Both the position numbers and the translations under genes were made by a program. From Christensenella sp. UBA1214 (GTDB taxonomy: Bacteria > Bacillota > Clostridia > Christensenellales > CAG-138), in the NCBI GenBank assembly GCA_002309375.1, contig DBXK01000052.1, positions 1,236 through 27,005 of the forward strand: a stretch of DNA of 25,770 bases. Reading direction: 5' to 3'. The notes beneath the pieces were generated by a model. It was not told where the DNA came from and ran no database searches. It saw only the letters and a program-made list of their open reading frames with translations. Shown here in pieces: positions 6,407 through 14,525 of the stretch (positions within the stretch are counted from its first letter, which is position 1; each line of letters starts with the position of its first letter).

Positions 6407-7108
6407 ATGGCTATTGTTCAGTTTGAAAACGTTTCAAAAATCTATAAGAGCGGCGATCATGTGCTCAAGGCGCTCGACCGGGTGAGCTTCACGCTCGATG
6501 AGGGCAAATTCGTTGTGATCCTCGGCCCGTCCGGGGCGGGGAAAAGCACGCTTTTGAACCTTCTCGGCGGGCTCGACAGCCCGAGCGAGGGAACGATCAG
6601 GGTCTCCGGCGCGGATATTTCCGGCCTCACGGACAACGAGCTCGCGGATTACCGCGCATCGAAGGTCGGGTTCGTATTCCAGTTTTATAACCTCATCCCG
6701 ACGCTGACCGTTTATGAAAACGTCAAGCTCGTTTCGGAGATCTCGAAGGATGCGTTCGACGCGAAGGAAATGATCGGCCGGGTCGGGCTTCTCGACCACC
6801 TGAACAACTTCCCTTCGGAGCTTTCCGGCGGCGAACAGCAGCGGATCTCGATCGCCCGCGCGCTCTGCAAAAACCCGAAGATCCTGCTTTGCGATGAGCC
6901 GACAGGCGCGCTCGATTCGGAGACCGGCGTCATGGTTTTGAAGCTGCTGCTCGAAATGACGAAGAGCTACGGCAAAACGATCGTGATCGTTACGCACAAC
7001 CAGAATATCGCAAAAATGGCGGACGTTGTGATCCGCGTCAAGAACGGAAAGATCCGCTCGATCGAGGAGCAGGAAAAACCGCTTTCCGCTGACGAGGTGG
7101 AGTGGTGA
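6407..7108 (+). CDS. ABC transporter ATP-binding protein, MacB/LolD type
   Basis: This 233-residue ATPase powers the FtsX-type permease encoded next. All ABC motifs are intact: Walker A GPSGAGKST (40-48), Q-loop Gln92 in FQFYNL, signature LSGGEQQR (139-146), Walker B with DEPTGALD (163-170) and H-loop His197 in VTHN. The GALDS Walker B extension is typical of the MacB/LolD/FtsE group, which works by mechanotransmission and does not carry small solutes across the bilayer. The start at MAIVQFENVSK was chosen because of AAGGAG upstream and homologue length; the longer open frame would begin inside operator O2. Its TGA overlaps the permease ATG (TGATG), so the two are coupled. Confidence 0.93.
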   Translation: MAIVQFENVSKIYKSGDHVLKALDRVSFTLDEGKFVVILGPSGAGKSTLLNLLGGLDSPSEGTIRVSGADISGLTDNELADYRASKVGFVFQFYNLIPTLTVYENVKLVSEISKDAFDAKEMIGRVGLLDHLNNFPSELSGGEQQRISIARALCKNPKILLCDEPTGALDSETGVMVLKLLLEMTKSYGKTIVIVTHNQNIAKMADVVIRVKNGKIRSIEEQEKPLSADEVEW

Positions 7109-9495
7109 TGCTCGTAAGAAAGCTGCTCCGCACGGCATGGAGCTATAAGGCGCAGTTCATTTCGATGATCATCATGATGATGCTGGGGATCGGCATTTTC
7201 CTCGGCTTCAACATGGAATGGAAAACGATCGAATACGATGTTTCGCGCTTTTTCGATGATACGAATTACGCCGATTTTCGCCTCTATTCCGAAACGGGCT
7301 TCACAAAGGCTGAGCTCGACAAAATCGCTTCGATCGAAGGCGTCGGCGCCGCAACGAGGTATCTTTCTGTCAATCTTGAGCTGAAAGGCGGGAGCAAGAA
7401 GGCGCTTGCGGTCGATGTTTCGGAAAACTATACCGTTTCGACCTTTACCCTGATGAGCGGCAGCGACTACGATGAAAACGGCGAAGGCATCTGGCTTTCG
7501 GACAAGTTCGCGAAATTGAACGGCATTGCCATCGGCGATACGATCACCCTCGAATTCCAGGGGACGGAGGTCAGCGCAGAGGTCGCCGGATTGATCAAAG
7601 CCGGCGAGCATATGATCTGCGTTGCCGACAGCAACCAGGTCATGCCCGATTTCACGGTCTTCGGTTACGCCTATATTTCGCCGGCGAAGCTCAGGGCAAT
7701 CCTGCGCGAAAAGCTGATCGGCAGCATTGCCGACGAGATGCGCAAAGCCGGCATGCCGGAGGAAACGGCGAAAGCGCAGGCGGAGGCGGCTTTGACCGAC
7801 GAGATGCTCGAACAGGCGCTCGATAAAGCGTATCCGCAGATCAACCTTCTTTCCGGAATGGAGAAGGATGAACTCGAGGACGCCGTTAAGGAAAAGCTCG
7901 GGAAAACGCTGATGGTCGTTCCGAAAACCGACCACGCCGTCTATAAGGAGGCGATGGGGGAGGCAACGGAGGGAAAAGCGATGGGTTCGATCCTCCCGGT
8001 GCTGTTCCTCGCGATCGCGATACTGACGATGGTCACGACGATGCACCGCATCGCAACGAAGGAAAAAACGCAGATCGGCGTTTTGAAGGCGCTCGGCTTC
8101 AAAAACAGGACGATCCTCGTGCATTATTCGCTCTACGGCCTGTTTATCGGGCTTGTCGGAGCGGCGCTCGGCGCCGTCCTCGGCTACTTTGTCTGCAAGG
8201 CGGTCATGAGCGAAAACGGGATGATGGGGACCTATTTCGATATGCCGGACTGGACGGCGGCGACTCCGGCGTTCTGCTGGCCGGTGATCGCGGGAACGAT
8301 CGCGTTCCTCACACTGATCAGCTTCCTTTCGGTGCGGGCGCAGCTCAAGGGAACGGCGGCGGACGCCCTTCGTCCCTATACTCCGAAGAAGATGAAGAAA
8401 TCCTTCCTCGAAAAGCTTCCCGTTTTCGGAAAGCGGAGCTTTGCAACGAAATGGAATCTCCGCGACCTGATGCGCCACAAGAGCCGCTTCGCAATGACGC
8501 TGCTCGGCATCATCGGCTGTATGGTCCTGCTCGTCGGCGGCCTCGGAATGCGCGACACGATGAAAGGCTTCCTCGATCTTCTCGATAACGGGGTCTCCCA
8601 TTACGCAACAAAGGTCAACCTTGTCGAGAATACGGACGCCGAAGCCGCAGGCCTGCTGATCGAAGAGCTCGACGCCGATTGGGAAAGCTATTCCGGCATC
8701 AGCATCGACGGCTACACTGCAACGCTCGATATCGTTCATAACGAAAAGGGCAGGTTCGACGTCATCGACAGGAGCAACAAGCCGATCGACCTCGGTGACG
8801 ACGGTGTTTACCTCTGCCTGAGGCTTGCCGACAAAGCGAAGATCGGCGAATACATTGAGTTTTCGCCCTACGGAAGCGAAAAGACCTACCGCGTGAAGGT
8901 GCTCGGCTATAACCGCTCGATCATGACCGAAAGCATCACGATGACCGACAGGCTCGCCGATGAGCTCGGGATCGAATACGGCGTTTCGGCGGTCTATACG
9001 GAGAAGCTTTCGGATGAGATCCCGCCGTCGGAGCTGATATCCGGCAAGCAGGATAAACGGCAGCTTATGGACAGCTTTTCAAGCTTTGTGAAGATCATGG
9101 ACGGGATGGTGTTCATACTCGTCATCGCCGCCGTGATTCTCGGTATCGTCGTGCTTTATAATCTCGGCATCATGAGCTATGTTGAGCGCTCGCGGGAGCT
9201 CGCGACGCTCAAGGTGCTCGGCTTCCGCAGCAAAAAGATCGGGCAGCTTCTGATCTCGCAGAATCTCTGGATGACCGTTATCGGCGTGGCGCTCGGGCTC
9301 CCCGCGGGGCTCGGAACGCTGCAATGGATGCTCTCGGCGCTCGCGTCCGAATACGAAATGAAGCTGATGCTCGGGCCGACGACTTACATCGTTTCCATCC
9401 TGCTCACCTTCGGCGTTTCGCTGTTCGTCGGCTGGATGGTCGCAAGGAAGAACAGAAAGATCGACATGGTGGAAGCGCTCAAGGACGCGGAATAG
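7108..9495 (+). CDS. FtsX-like ABC transporter permease, duplicated type
   Basis: This 795-residue membrane protein has the two-FtsX layout. A first helix (about residues 13-30) is followed by an extracytoplasmic MacB-like domain, then three helices of FtsX domain 1 (GSILPVLFLAIAILTMVTT, LYGLFIGLVGAALGAVLGYF, VIAGTIAFLTLISFLSV). A second such unit starts near residue 450 (FAMTLLGIIGCMVLLVGGLG), has its own outer domain, and ends with three helices (VFILVIAAVILGIVVLYNLG to SILLTFGVSLFVGWMV). The conserved LATLKVLGFRSKKI and IGVLKALGFKN cytoplasmic turns are present in both halves. Such pumps act on lipoproteins, peptides or lipids at the outer face. The substrate is unknown, but operator sites and the HMA gene nearby point to a metal-linked role. 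The stop is TAG. Confidence 0.9.
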   Translation: MLVRKLLRTAWSYKAQFISMIIMMMLGIGIFLGFNMEWKTIEYDVSRFFDDTNYADFRLYSETGFTKAELDKIASIEGVGAATRYLSVNLELKGGSKKALAVDVSENYTVSTFTLMSGSDYDENGEGIWLSDKFAKLNGIAIGDTITLEFQGTEVSAEVAGLIKAGEHMICVADSNQVMPDFTVFGYAYISPAKLRAILREKLIGSIADEMRKAGMPEETAKAQAEAALTDEMLEQALDKAYPQINLLSGMEKDELEDAVKEKLGKTLMVVPKTDHAVYKEAMGEATEGKAMGSILPVLFLAIAILTMVTTMHRIATKEKTQIGVLKALGFKNRTILVHYSLYGLFIGLVGAALGAVLGYFVCKAVMSENGMMGTYFDMPDWTAATPAFCWPVIAGTIAFLTLISFLSVRAQLKGTAADALRPYTPKKMKKSFLEKLPVFGKRSFATKWNLRDLMRHKSRFAMTLLGIIGCMVLLVGGLGMRDTMKGFLDLLDNGVSHYATKVNLVENTDAEAAGLLIEELDADWESYSGISIDGYTATLDIVHNEKGRFDVIDRSNKPIDLGDDGVYLCLRLADKAKIGEYIEFSPYGSEKTYRVKVLGYNRSIMTESITMTDRLADELGIEYGVSAVYTEKLSDEIPPSELISGKQDKRQLMDSFSSFVKIMDGMVFILVIAAVILGIVVLYNLGIMSYVERSRELATLKVLGFRSKKIGQLLISQNLWMTVIGVALGLPAGLGTLQWMLSALASEYEMKLMLGPTTYIVSILLTFGVSLFVGWMVARKNRKIDMVEALKDAE

Positions 9496-9504
9496 GAGGA
9501 AACT

Positions 9505-9753
9505 ATGAATAAAATTACCGCAAAGATCAACGGTATGGCCTGCCCGATGTGCGAGGCGCATATCGCGGAAACGATAAGATCGGCATTCCCGCAGGCAAAG
9601 AAGGTCAAGGCTTCGAAGGCGCACGCGGAGGCGACGTTCCTGATCGAAGACGGCTTTGATGAAACAAAGCTCAAAAAGGCGATCGAGGACACGGGTTATA
9701 CCTTCGTTTCCGTCTCTTCGGAACCGGCAAAAAAGCGCGGACTGTTTGGATGA
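9505..9753 (+). CDS. Heavy-metal-associated (HMA) domain protein
   Basis: This 82-residue soluble protein has a complete HMA ferredoxin-like fold with the metal site GMACPMCEAHI (CPMC motif), followed by IRSAFPQAKKVKASKAHAEATF and KAIEDTGYTFVSV. Such proteins bind Cu(I) or other soft metals and act as chaperones or sensors. It has a short basic tail (KKRGLFG). GGAGGA overlaps the permease stop, with only 9 bp between genes, so it is the third gene of the ABC operon. A metal donor or sensor for the transporter is an inference from this placement. Confidence 0.9.
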   Translation: MNKITAKINGMACPMCEAHIAETIRSAFPQAKKVKASKAHAEATFLIEDGFDETKLKKAIEDTGYTFVSVSSEPAKKRGLFG

Positions 9754-9810
9754 ACCGAAAAAAGGAGCAGGTTTGAAAAACAGTAACAAGAATTAAAGAT
9801 GCAAAACCCG

Positions 9811-9851
9811 GGGCGGGCGAAGCATCCACCGGATGCTTCGCTGATCCGCCC
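9811..9851. repeat. Long nested inverted repeat after the HMA gene
   Basis: An 11-bp perfect stem (GCGAAGCATCC with GGATGCTTCGC) with a 3-nt loop is enclosed by a second pair of arms, GGGCGG and CCGCCC, with a 4-nt bulge on one side. No T-run follows, so it is more like a dispersed palindromic repeat or RNA-stabilising element than a terminator. Confidence 0.55.
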
Positions 9852-9872
9852 TTCGAGTCCCTTCATCAATGC

Positions 9873-9913
9873 CAAATAACAGAGGGTACCCGGTGGGTAC
9901 CCTCTGTTATTTG
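9873..9913. terminator. Perfect 19-bp hairpin, bidirectional terminator
   Basis: Arms 9873-9891 and 9895-9913 are perfect complements over 19 bp around a 3-nt loop (core AGAGGGTACCC). The AT-rich stem base ends in TTATTT on both strands. It lies between the converging HMA and methyltransferase genes and should stop both. Confidence 0.85.
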
Positions 9914-9985
9914 TAAAAGACCGCGTAAAAGGACGCCAAAGCACAGAAAGAACGCCTAAAAGGCATCCCTGTCGTCTGCATTCTG

Positions 9986-10747
9986 TTAGTTCATCGGCTT
10001 TTTTGTCAGATAAAGCACATAGGTGTCTTCAAACACAACTTTGCCGCCGTTTTCGGCGACCGTGTTCTTGAGCCCTTCGAAGAACGGCGTCCTATAAGGT
10101 TCCGGTATCACAATATGATCGCAATGCGTGCCGCAGAAGGAAACGTATTCGTCCGGATCCATTTCCCGTCTCCCGCGGAAATCATACCTTTTAAAATCCA
10201 CAAAGCCGTAGTTCGGAGCGTTATCATATTTGAAACGGCCATGGATATAAGGGATATCCGGCTTGAAATACCGATCATACAGCTTTTGTATCTGCTGATA
10301 CAGTTCCTCGTTCGGGGCCTTATAATCCGCTTTTGTCAGCATCATCGCCAAAACTCCGCCCGGTTTCAGCAGCGAAAACGTTTTTGAGAAAGCGACGTCC
10401 TCCGGAATCCATTGAATTGTCGCTGCGGAATAGATCAGATCAAATCGCTGTTCTCCGAAATCGTGGGTGATAAAATCATCATTCACAATATGAAAATTGG
10501 AAAACCGGCCGTATTTTTCCACCATCTTTGCACACAGGTGCTCACCGAGTTCGATGGCGTTATAATCGCATCCCGTTCCGAGGATCGGATCCGTCGCCTG
10601 ACCGGTTCCGGGACCGATTTCAAGAACGGTCTTTTCCGTGCCGAGCTTTGCGTATTCGATCAAATAATCAAATAATTCCCGACTGTATCTCGGCCTGTAT
10701 TTGTCGAACTGCTCGGGAATGGTATCAAAGATTTTTCTGAATTCCAT
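9986..10747 (-). CDS. Class I SAM-dependent methyltransferase
   Basis: This 253-residue protein has the Rossmann-type methyltransferase core: motif I VLEIGPGTGQAT (about residues 41-52), an acidic residue after strand 2 (NAIELGEHL), IVNDDFITHDF (motif II region) and FDLIYSAATIQWIPEDVAF followed by LLKPGGVLAMM. The N-terminal FDTIPEQFDKYRPRYSRELF block is typical of the Methyltransf_11/25-like small-molecule group. The substrate is unknown. The start has GGAG eight bases upstream. It stands alone, between the HMA terminator and the mobile element. Confidence 0.9.
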   Translation of the reverse strand: MEFRKIFDTIPEQFDKYRPRYSRELFDYLIEYAKLGTEKTVLEIGPGTGQATDPILGTGCDYNAIELGEHLCAKMVEKYGRFSNFHIVNDDFITHDFGEQRFDLIYSAATIQWIPEDVAFSKTFSLLKPGGVLAMMLTKADYKAPNEELYQQIQKLYDRYFKPDIPYIHGRFKYDNAPNYGFVDFKRYDFRGRREMDPDEYVSFCGTHCDHIVIPEPYRTPFFEGLKNTVAENGGKVVFEDTYVLYLTKKPMN

Positions 10748-10812
10748 AATATGATCTCCGTAAGCAACCGCTTGTTGATAGGATTATACATGATTTCTCC
10801 GTTAATGGCAAC

Positions 10813-10849
10813 AAAAAACCTCTCCTGCGGTGGTAGACAAAAGAGGTTT
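10813..10849 (-). terminator. Terminator-like hairpin upstream of the methyltransferase gene
   Basis: AAACCTCT pairs with AGAGGTTT across an 18-nt loop, and on the - strand it is followed directly by TTTTTT. It could end transcripts leaving the recombinase gene before they enter the methyltransferase gene. The surrounding 10800-10930 stretch has no convincing gene and looks like a dispersed intergenic repeat. Confidence 0.5.
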
Positions 10850-10990
10850 CTGTGATGACACCGGTGGCGGGACTCGTTTTTGCACATTGCTCTCGCTGCT
10901 TGCTCACTACGCTGCGCAGCTCGGCGTGCAAAACCCGGCCGCGGAAAACGCAACACGGTGCATTCCGTATAAGGATACTTTTTGAGGGTT

Positions 10991-11015
10991 GGTGCAGGCG
11001 GTTAATGCCTGCACC
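10991..11015. repeat. Hairpin carrying the left copy of the 12-bp direct repeat
   Basis: A 9-bp stem (GGTGCAGGC with GCCTGCACC) with a 7-nt loop lies directly after the recombinase stop codon. The repeat CGGTTAATGCCT covers the loop and part of each arm. GTTTT follows on the + strand. It may be an attachment site, a weak terminator, or both. Confidence 0.5.
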
Positions 11016-11019
11016 GTTT

Positions 11020-12687
11020 TCATGCTGAATGCTTGGAGAATTCGGCGATCAAAGCGGACAGCTCTTCCGAATCGGGGACCGAGAACAGGCCGATCCCTGT
11101 GAAGAAGATATCCACAGCAACGGTTTTTTCGTTGCCGTTTTTTACGGCTTCGTGGATCTCGATCCGGCGAATTAGAGTATTCACCAGCTGCGGCGTCAGC
11201 TCTTTGATATCCGTTTGTTCCCTTATGGTTTTCAGAAGAAGGCGGAGGTCCGTTTTCCGTTCCTCTTCTTTTGCAAGCTCCGATTGAACAGCTTCCGTTT
11301 CGGTTTTGAGCAAGCGTTGCTCTTCCTCAAGCTTGCGGCTCATTGTCAGAAAACGCTCGTCGGTCAGCTTTCCTTTTACGTTGTCCTCATAGATGCGTTC
11401 GATCAGTACGTCTATTTCATCAATACGCTTTCTGTTGTTCTCAACAGCTCTTTTCATGCGTTTGAGATCAACGGAACGTGTTTTCGCATTCCGCTGTTCC
11501 AGCAGATAGACGAAAACCGATTCATATGAACGGACAAAATCCACGAACCTCGTTATGCTTTCCCAAACGATCTCCTTAAGGACTACCTCGCGGATATGGT
11601 GCGTCGTACAGCCATGATGTCCGTTTTTGTAACTTGAGCAAACAAAGTGCTGACTATTGGGACGATCCTTTTTCGGCGCAAGGAAGTATAGCTTCTTCCC
11701 GCAATCGGCACAGAAAACCAATCCGGAGAAAATACTGGTGAAACCGTACTTTGTCGGCCTGTGCTTATGTGACCTGAGTTCATGTACCCGAAGCCACGTT
11801 TCTTCGGGAATGATCGGTTCCTGCATATTGGGAATGATCTGGTATTCCTCTTCGGGGTGATAGATCATCTTATGTACCTTGTAGCTGACACGCGTCGTCT
11901 TGTGGTTCACAGCGCAGCCGGTGTACACCCGATTATCCAGTATATCCGCTACGCAGTCACCCGACCAATTATACGGAATAGCCGTGACCTTGCTGCAGGG
12001 ATTCCGACCAATGGAGATAAAGTGCTCCGAAGGTGTCGGAATCCGGTCCGCCTCCAGTATTCGAGCGATCTGTGAAGGCCCTTTACCGGAAAGGCATAAG
12101 TCATAAATGCGTTTCACTACTTCCGCGGCTTCCGGGTCAATATGCCATTTCTCGATATCTTTTTCGTCCCGAACATATCCGTAAGGGATAATATGGCTGA
12201 CGCGTTTTCCCTGAGCGGCTTTAGAAGCCCAAACGGCTCGAACCTTCTTGGACGTAGTAGCCGCATGCCATTCATTGAAGATGTTGGAGAACGGCATGAG
12301 CTCGGTGCCGGTGTTGCTCTCGGAATCGACGTTATCCTGTATGGCGATAAAACGGATTCCGAGCGTCGGATACTTGATCTCAAGGTATTGGCCGACTTCA
12401 AGATAATTCCTGCCGAAGCGGGAGAGGTCTTTCACAACTATCGTAGCTATCTCTCCGTTCTCGGCCATGGCTTCCATTTCACGGAAGGCGGGACGGTCAA
12501 AGGTCGTGCCGGAGAAACCGTCGTCGACGAAGAACTTGGGATGCAGCAGCCCGTTCTTCTTGGTGTATGCCTGTAATATCTCCTTCTGATTGGAGATCGA
12601 GTTGCTTTCGCCCTCTCTGCCGTCGTCCTGAGAGAGACGGCAATACAGAGCTGTTATCTTTTCCTGCCCGGATGATTTGTTTTTCAT
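11020..12687 (-). CDS. tnpX: Large serine recombinase (TnpX/TndX type)
   Basis: This 555-residue site-specific recombinase integrates and excises mobile elements through a serine nucleophile. The N-terminal resolvase domain has ALYCRLSQDD with the catalytic Ser19, then VVKDLSRFGRNYLEVGQYLE. A recombinase domain (about 165-300, with PYGYVRDE, PSQIARIL, NWSGDCVADILDNRVYTG) follows, then a zinc ribbon (CADCGKKLYF ... CSSYKNGHHGC) and a long coiled coil (about 410-500). This order matches TnpX of Tn4451 and TndX of Tn5397. The start was set at ATG 12687 because AAAGGAG lies directly upstream. The frame is intact, so it could still be active. Confidence 0.93.
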   Translation of the reverse strand: MKNKSSGQEKITALYCRLSQDDGREGESNSISNQKEILQAYTKKNGLLHPKFFVDDGFSGTTFDRPAFREMEAMAENGEIATIVVKDLSRFGRNYLEVGQYLEIKYPTLGIRFIAIQDNVDSESNTGTELMPFSNIFNEWHAATTSKKVRAVWASKAAQGKRVSHIIPYGYVRDEKDIEKWHIDPEAAEVVKRIYDLCLSGKGPSQIARILEADRIPTPSEHFISIGRNPCSKVTAIPYNWSGDCVADILDNRVYTGCAVNHKTTRVSYKVHKMIYHPEEEYQIIPNMQEPIIPEETWLRVHELRSHKHRPTKYGFTSIFSGLVFCADCGKKLYFLAPKKDRPNSQHFVCSSYKNGHHGCTTHHIREVVLKEIVWESITRFVDFVRSYESVFVYLLEQRNAKTRSVDLKRMKRAVENNRKRIDEIDVLIERIYEDNVKGKLTDERFLTMSRKLEEEQRLLKTETEAVQSELAKEEERKTDLRLLLKTIREQTDIKELTPQLVNTLIRRIEIHEAVKNGNEKTVAVDIFFTGIGLFSVPDSEELSALIAEFSKHSA

Positions 12688-12763
12688 ATGGCTCCTTTCC
12701 ACATCGGGCACAGTAAAGGCATATTTACGATACCGTGCCCGACGTAAAAACTCAAATGTACGG

Positions 12764-12958
12764 TCAATCAGGGAGCAGGAGCTTTTTCAGCTGATCGAAT
12801 ACGCTCTGCTTGCCGGAAGGATCAAAATGCGTAGTTACGGTATAGACTGTTCCGGCTGCCTTAATGGAAAACTCCGCCTGCGAATTCGCTTCTTCAAGGC
12901 TTTCAAACGGCAGGATCACAGGCTGAGGCGTATTCTTAACATCTTCATCTCGTTTCAA
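12764..12958 (-). CDS. tnpW: TnpW-family transposon-encoded protein
   Basis: This 64-residue protein resembles TnpW of Tn4451-like elements: a short N-terminal strand region (ILPFESLEEAN), then EFSIKAAGTVYTVTTHFDPSGKQSVFDQLKKLLL. The role of TnpW is not established. It begins at TTG, with AGGAG about 10 bases upstream, and overlaps the end of the ParB-like gene by 14 bp, so it depends on translation of that gene. The recombinase begins about 75 bp further on. The order tnpW then tnpX supports the element call. Confidence 0.75.
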   Translation of the reverse strand: MKRDEDVKNTPQPVILPFESLEEANSQAEFSIKAAGTVYTVTTHFDPSGKQSVFDQLKKLLLPD

Positions 12959-13775
12959 CGTTATTTCGCTCCTTTCGCTTGAGATAATCCGAATAATGCT
13001 CGCACGCCTTTCGAATAAACGCCTTCATTTCCGACGGAGTGCCGTTCGGAACGTATCCGCGAAGCTCGTCGGCGGATATGCTGATCTTTTCCTTCTGGTT
13101 GGGCTTTTCCTCCGCCATGATCTTATCGATCATTTCCTCGCTGATTGAGCCGTCGTTTACTGCCTTGTGCATCCGGCAGGCCTGGGCATATGACGGCGTG
13201 CAGTCGTTGAGGTCGATCGCGATCATGAGCGCAGCTTGCAGATCACTGTCGAGGAATGAAAGTTCAACACCGACGGAAAACGCGATACGTCCGTCATCTA
13301 CCATATCGAGAAGAGCGGGGATAAGGTGTGTTAGGCGGATATAACGATGTATCTGACGCTCACTTTCATTTGCATCCTCACTTATCTTCGAAACACTCCA
13401 CTTCTCGCCAACTTGGCGAGAAGTTCCCTGATGGGCAAGAGCTTCCATCTTCAGCTTATAAGCAAACGCCTTTTCGCTCGGCAGCAAATGCTCTCGATGC
13501 AGATTGCTGTCAACAAGCGCAACCGCTGCCTCATCCTTTGTCATATCCATCTCGATCGCGGGAACGGTAACGAGCCCCGCAAGCTCCGCCGTGTGCGCGC
13601 GCCTGTGACCGGAAATGATCTCATGCCGATCATCGCCGATACGCCGCACGATCAGCGGCGTCATTATCCCATGTTCCCGAATGCTCTCCACAAGCGCATC
13701 CATCTCTTCATTGTCAATAACCTTGTAAGGATGCCCCTCAAAGGGCTTCAATTCACAGATCCTTATTTCTTTCAA
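12945..13775 (-). CDS. ParB/Spo0J-like nuclease-fold DNA-binding protein
   Basis: This 276-residue protein has an N-terminal ParB/Srx domain (RICELKPFEGHPYKVID, IMTPLIVRRIGDDRHEIISGHRRAHTAELAG), with the CTP-binding GHRR box near residues 56-59. A helix-turn-helix linker domain follows (WSVSKISEDANESERQIHRYIRLTHLIPALLDMVDDGRI). Such proteins are common on Clostridial integrative elements, where they may stabilise the element or control its genes; no ParA partner is present. It starts at TTG with AAAGGA six bases upstream. About 140 bp upstream is the truncated VapE gene. Confidence 0.88.
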   Translation of the reverse strand: MKEIRICELKPFEGHPYKVIDNEEMDALVESIREHGIMTPLIVRRIGDDRHEIISGHRRAHTAELAGLVTVPAIEMDMTKDEAAVALVDSNLHREHLLPSEKAFAYKLKMEALAHQGTSRQVGEKWSVSKISEDANESERQIHRYIRLTHLIPALLDMVDDGRIAFSVGVELSFLDSDLQAALMIAIDLNDCTPSYAQACRMHKAVNDGSISEEMIDKIMAEEKPNQKEKISISADELRGYVPNGTPSEMKAFIRKACEHYSDYLKRKERNNVETR

Positions 13776-13913
13776 TGCTTTTCCTTTCTCGCACCCGTGT
13801 TACAGCGGCAGCGTTACACGGGGCTTAAAAACCCTTTCTCTTCTATTAATCTCATAAAATTCTATTTTGGTGCTTGTAACAGTTACAGTAACATAGAATT
13901 AACCCCTTTGGGC
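13776..13913. other. Intergenic region with short inverted repeats upstream of the ParB-like gene
   Basis: This AT-richer stretch holds AATTCTAT...ATAGAATT (8-bp arms) enclosing TGTAAC-A-GTTACA, and a CCCGTGT...ACACGGG pair nearer the ParB-like start. Such clustered dyads could be parS-like or operator sites for the ParB-like protein. No established consensus was recognised. Confidence 0.35.
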
Positions 13914-14525
13914 TTACTGGGAGGAAGGCTTATCATCGAATAGACCCTCAGGCAATGCACACTGTATTTCGGTGAATCCGAGATCATCCGTGATACGCTC
14001 CCAGCCCCGCTGTACGCCGAATTCACGGAAACGGCGAGGCTGGTCGAACTTCTTCCAGCCGGCTATTTCCTTTGATGCAATGCCTGCGTTCATGACTTCG
14101 TTTATCTCCAGCAGATCCTTATTTCGCGGTTCGTCTTTTATACCGAACGCGTCGCGGTAGAGCATGCGGGAGCAGACGCAGTTTTCACTCGTTTTATCAA
14201 GGAAGCCCTGTATCATGCCAAGGCGGTCATCCTCCGGCATGAAGCCGCGCTGTATGTTGACGAGCTCCTTTTCATACTCCTTTGGGAGCTTGAGCGGAGG
14301 CTTATTCAGGAAATAGATGTGCATTGCCTCAAACCATAGCTGCAGGATATAGCGTTCGCTTTCCGCTTCGTCCTCGAGGATGTGCACCTCGGCTTTGGAC
14401 ATATCGATCAGTATCGGGAGAAAACGCCGATTACCCGACCGGTCGAGAGGCAGGAACGCAACGCGGTTCGAACTTCCGCCGAATATGCACTGGCGAGGCC
14501 TGTCCTTCGGGAAACGGTCATAAAG
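13914..14525 (-). pseudogene. Virulence-associated protein E (VapE), C-terminal fragment
   Basis: The frame reads DRPRQCIFGGSSN and LDRSGNRRFLPI, then LWFEAMHIYFLNKPPLKLP, GMIQGFLDKT and GWKKFDQPRRFREFGVQRGWER. This is the typical end of VapE/primase-like helicases of prophages and integrative elements. Similarity starts abruptly at YDRFPKD, and an in-frame TAG sits three codons upstream (14526-14528), so the P-loop ATPase and primase parts, some 500 or more residues, are gone. No proper start codon or ribosome site is evident at the break. The truncation point is only about 10 bp from the right copy of the 12-bp direct repeat, so a deletion or recombination at the element's end is likely. 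Confidence 0.85.

Noticed and set aside
6967..8739. 590-codon open frame on the - strand
   Set aside because: It lies opposite the ABC ATPase and FtsX permease genes, which have full motifs. Its translation is low-complexity, rich in His, Arg, Asp and Glu, as expected of an antisense shadow in a GC-rich gene.
9772..9798. Tiny TTG-initiated reading frame (7 codons) after the HMA gene with an AGGAG upstream
   Set aside because: Too short and without any conservation evidence; the ribosome-site-like bases can occur by chance.
13776..13913. CRISPR-like or tandem repeat
   Set aside because: Only short inverted arms (TGTAAC/GTTACA, AATTCTAT/ATAGAATT) are present. There is no regular repeat-spacer unit and no cas gene anywhere in the window.
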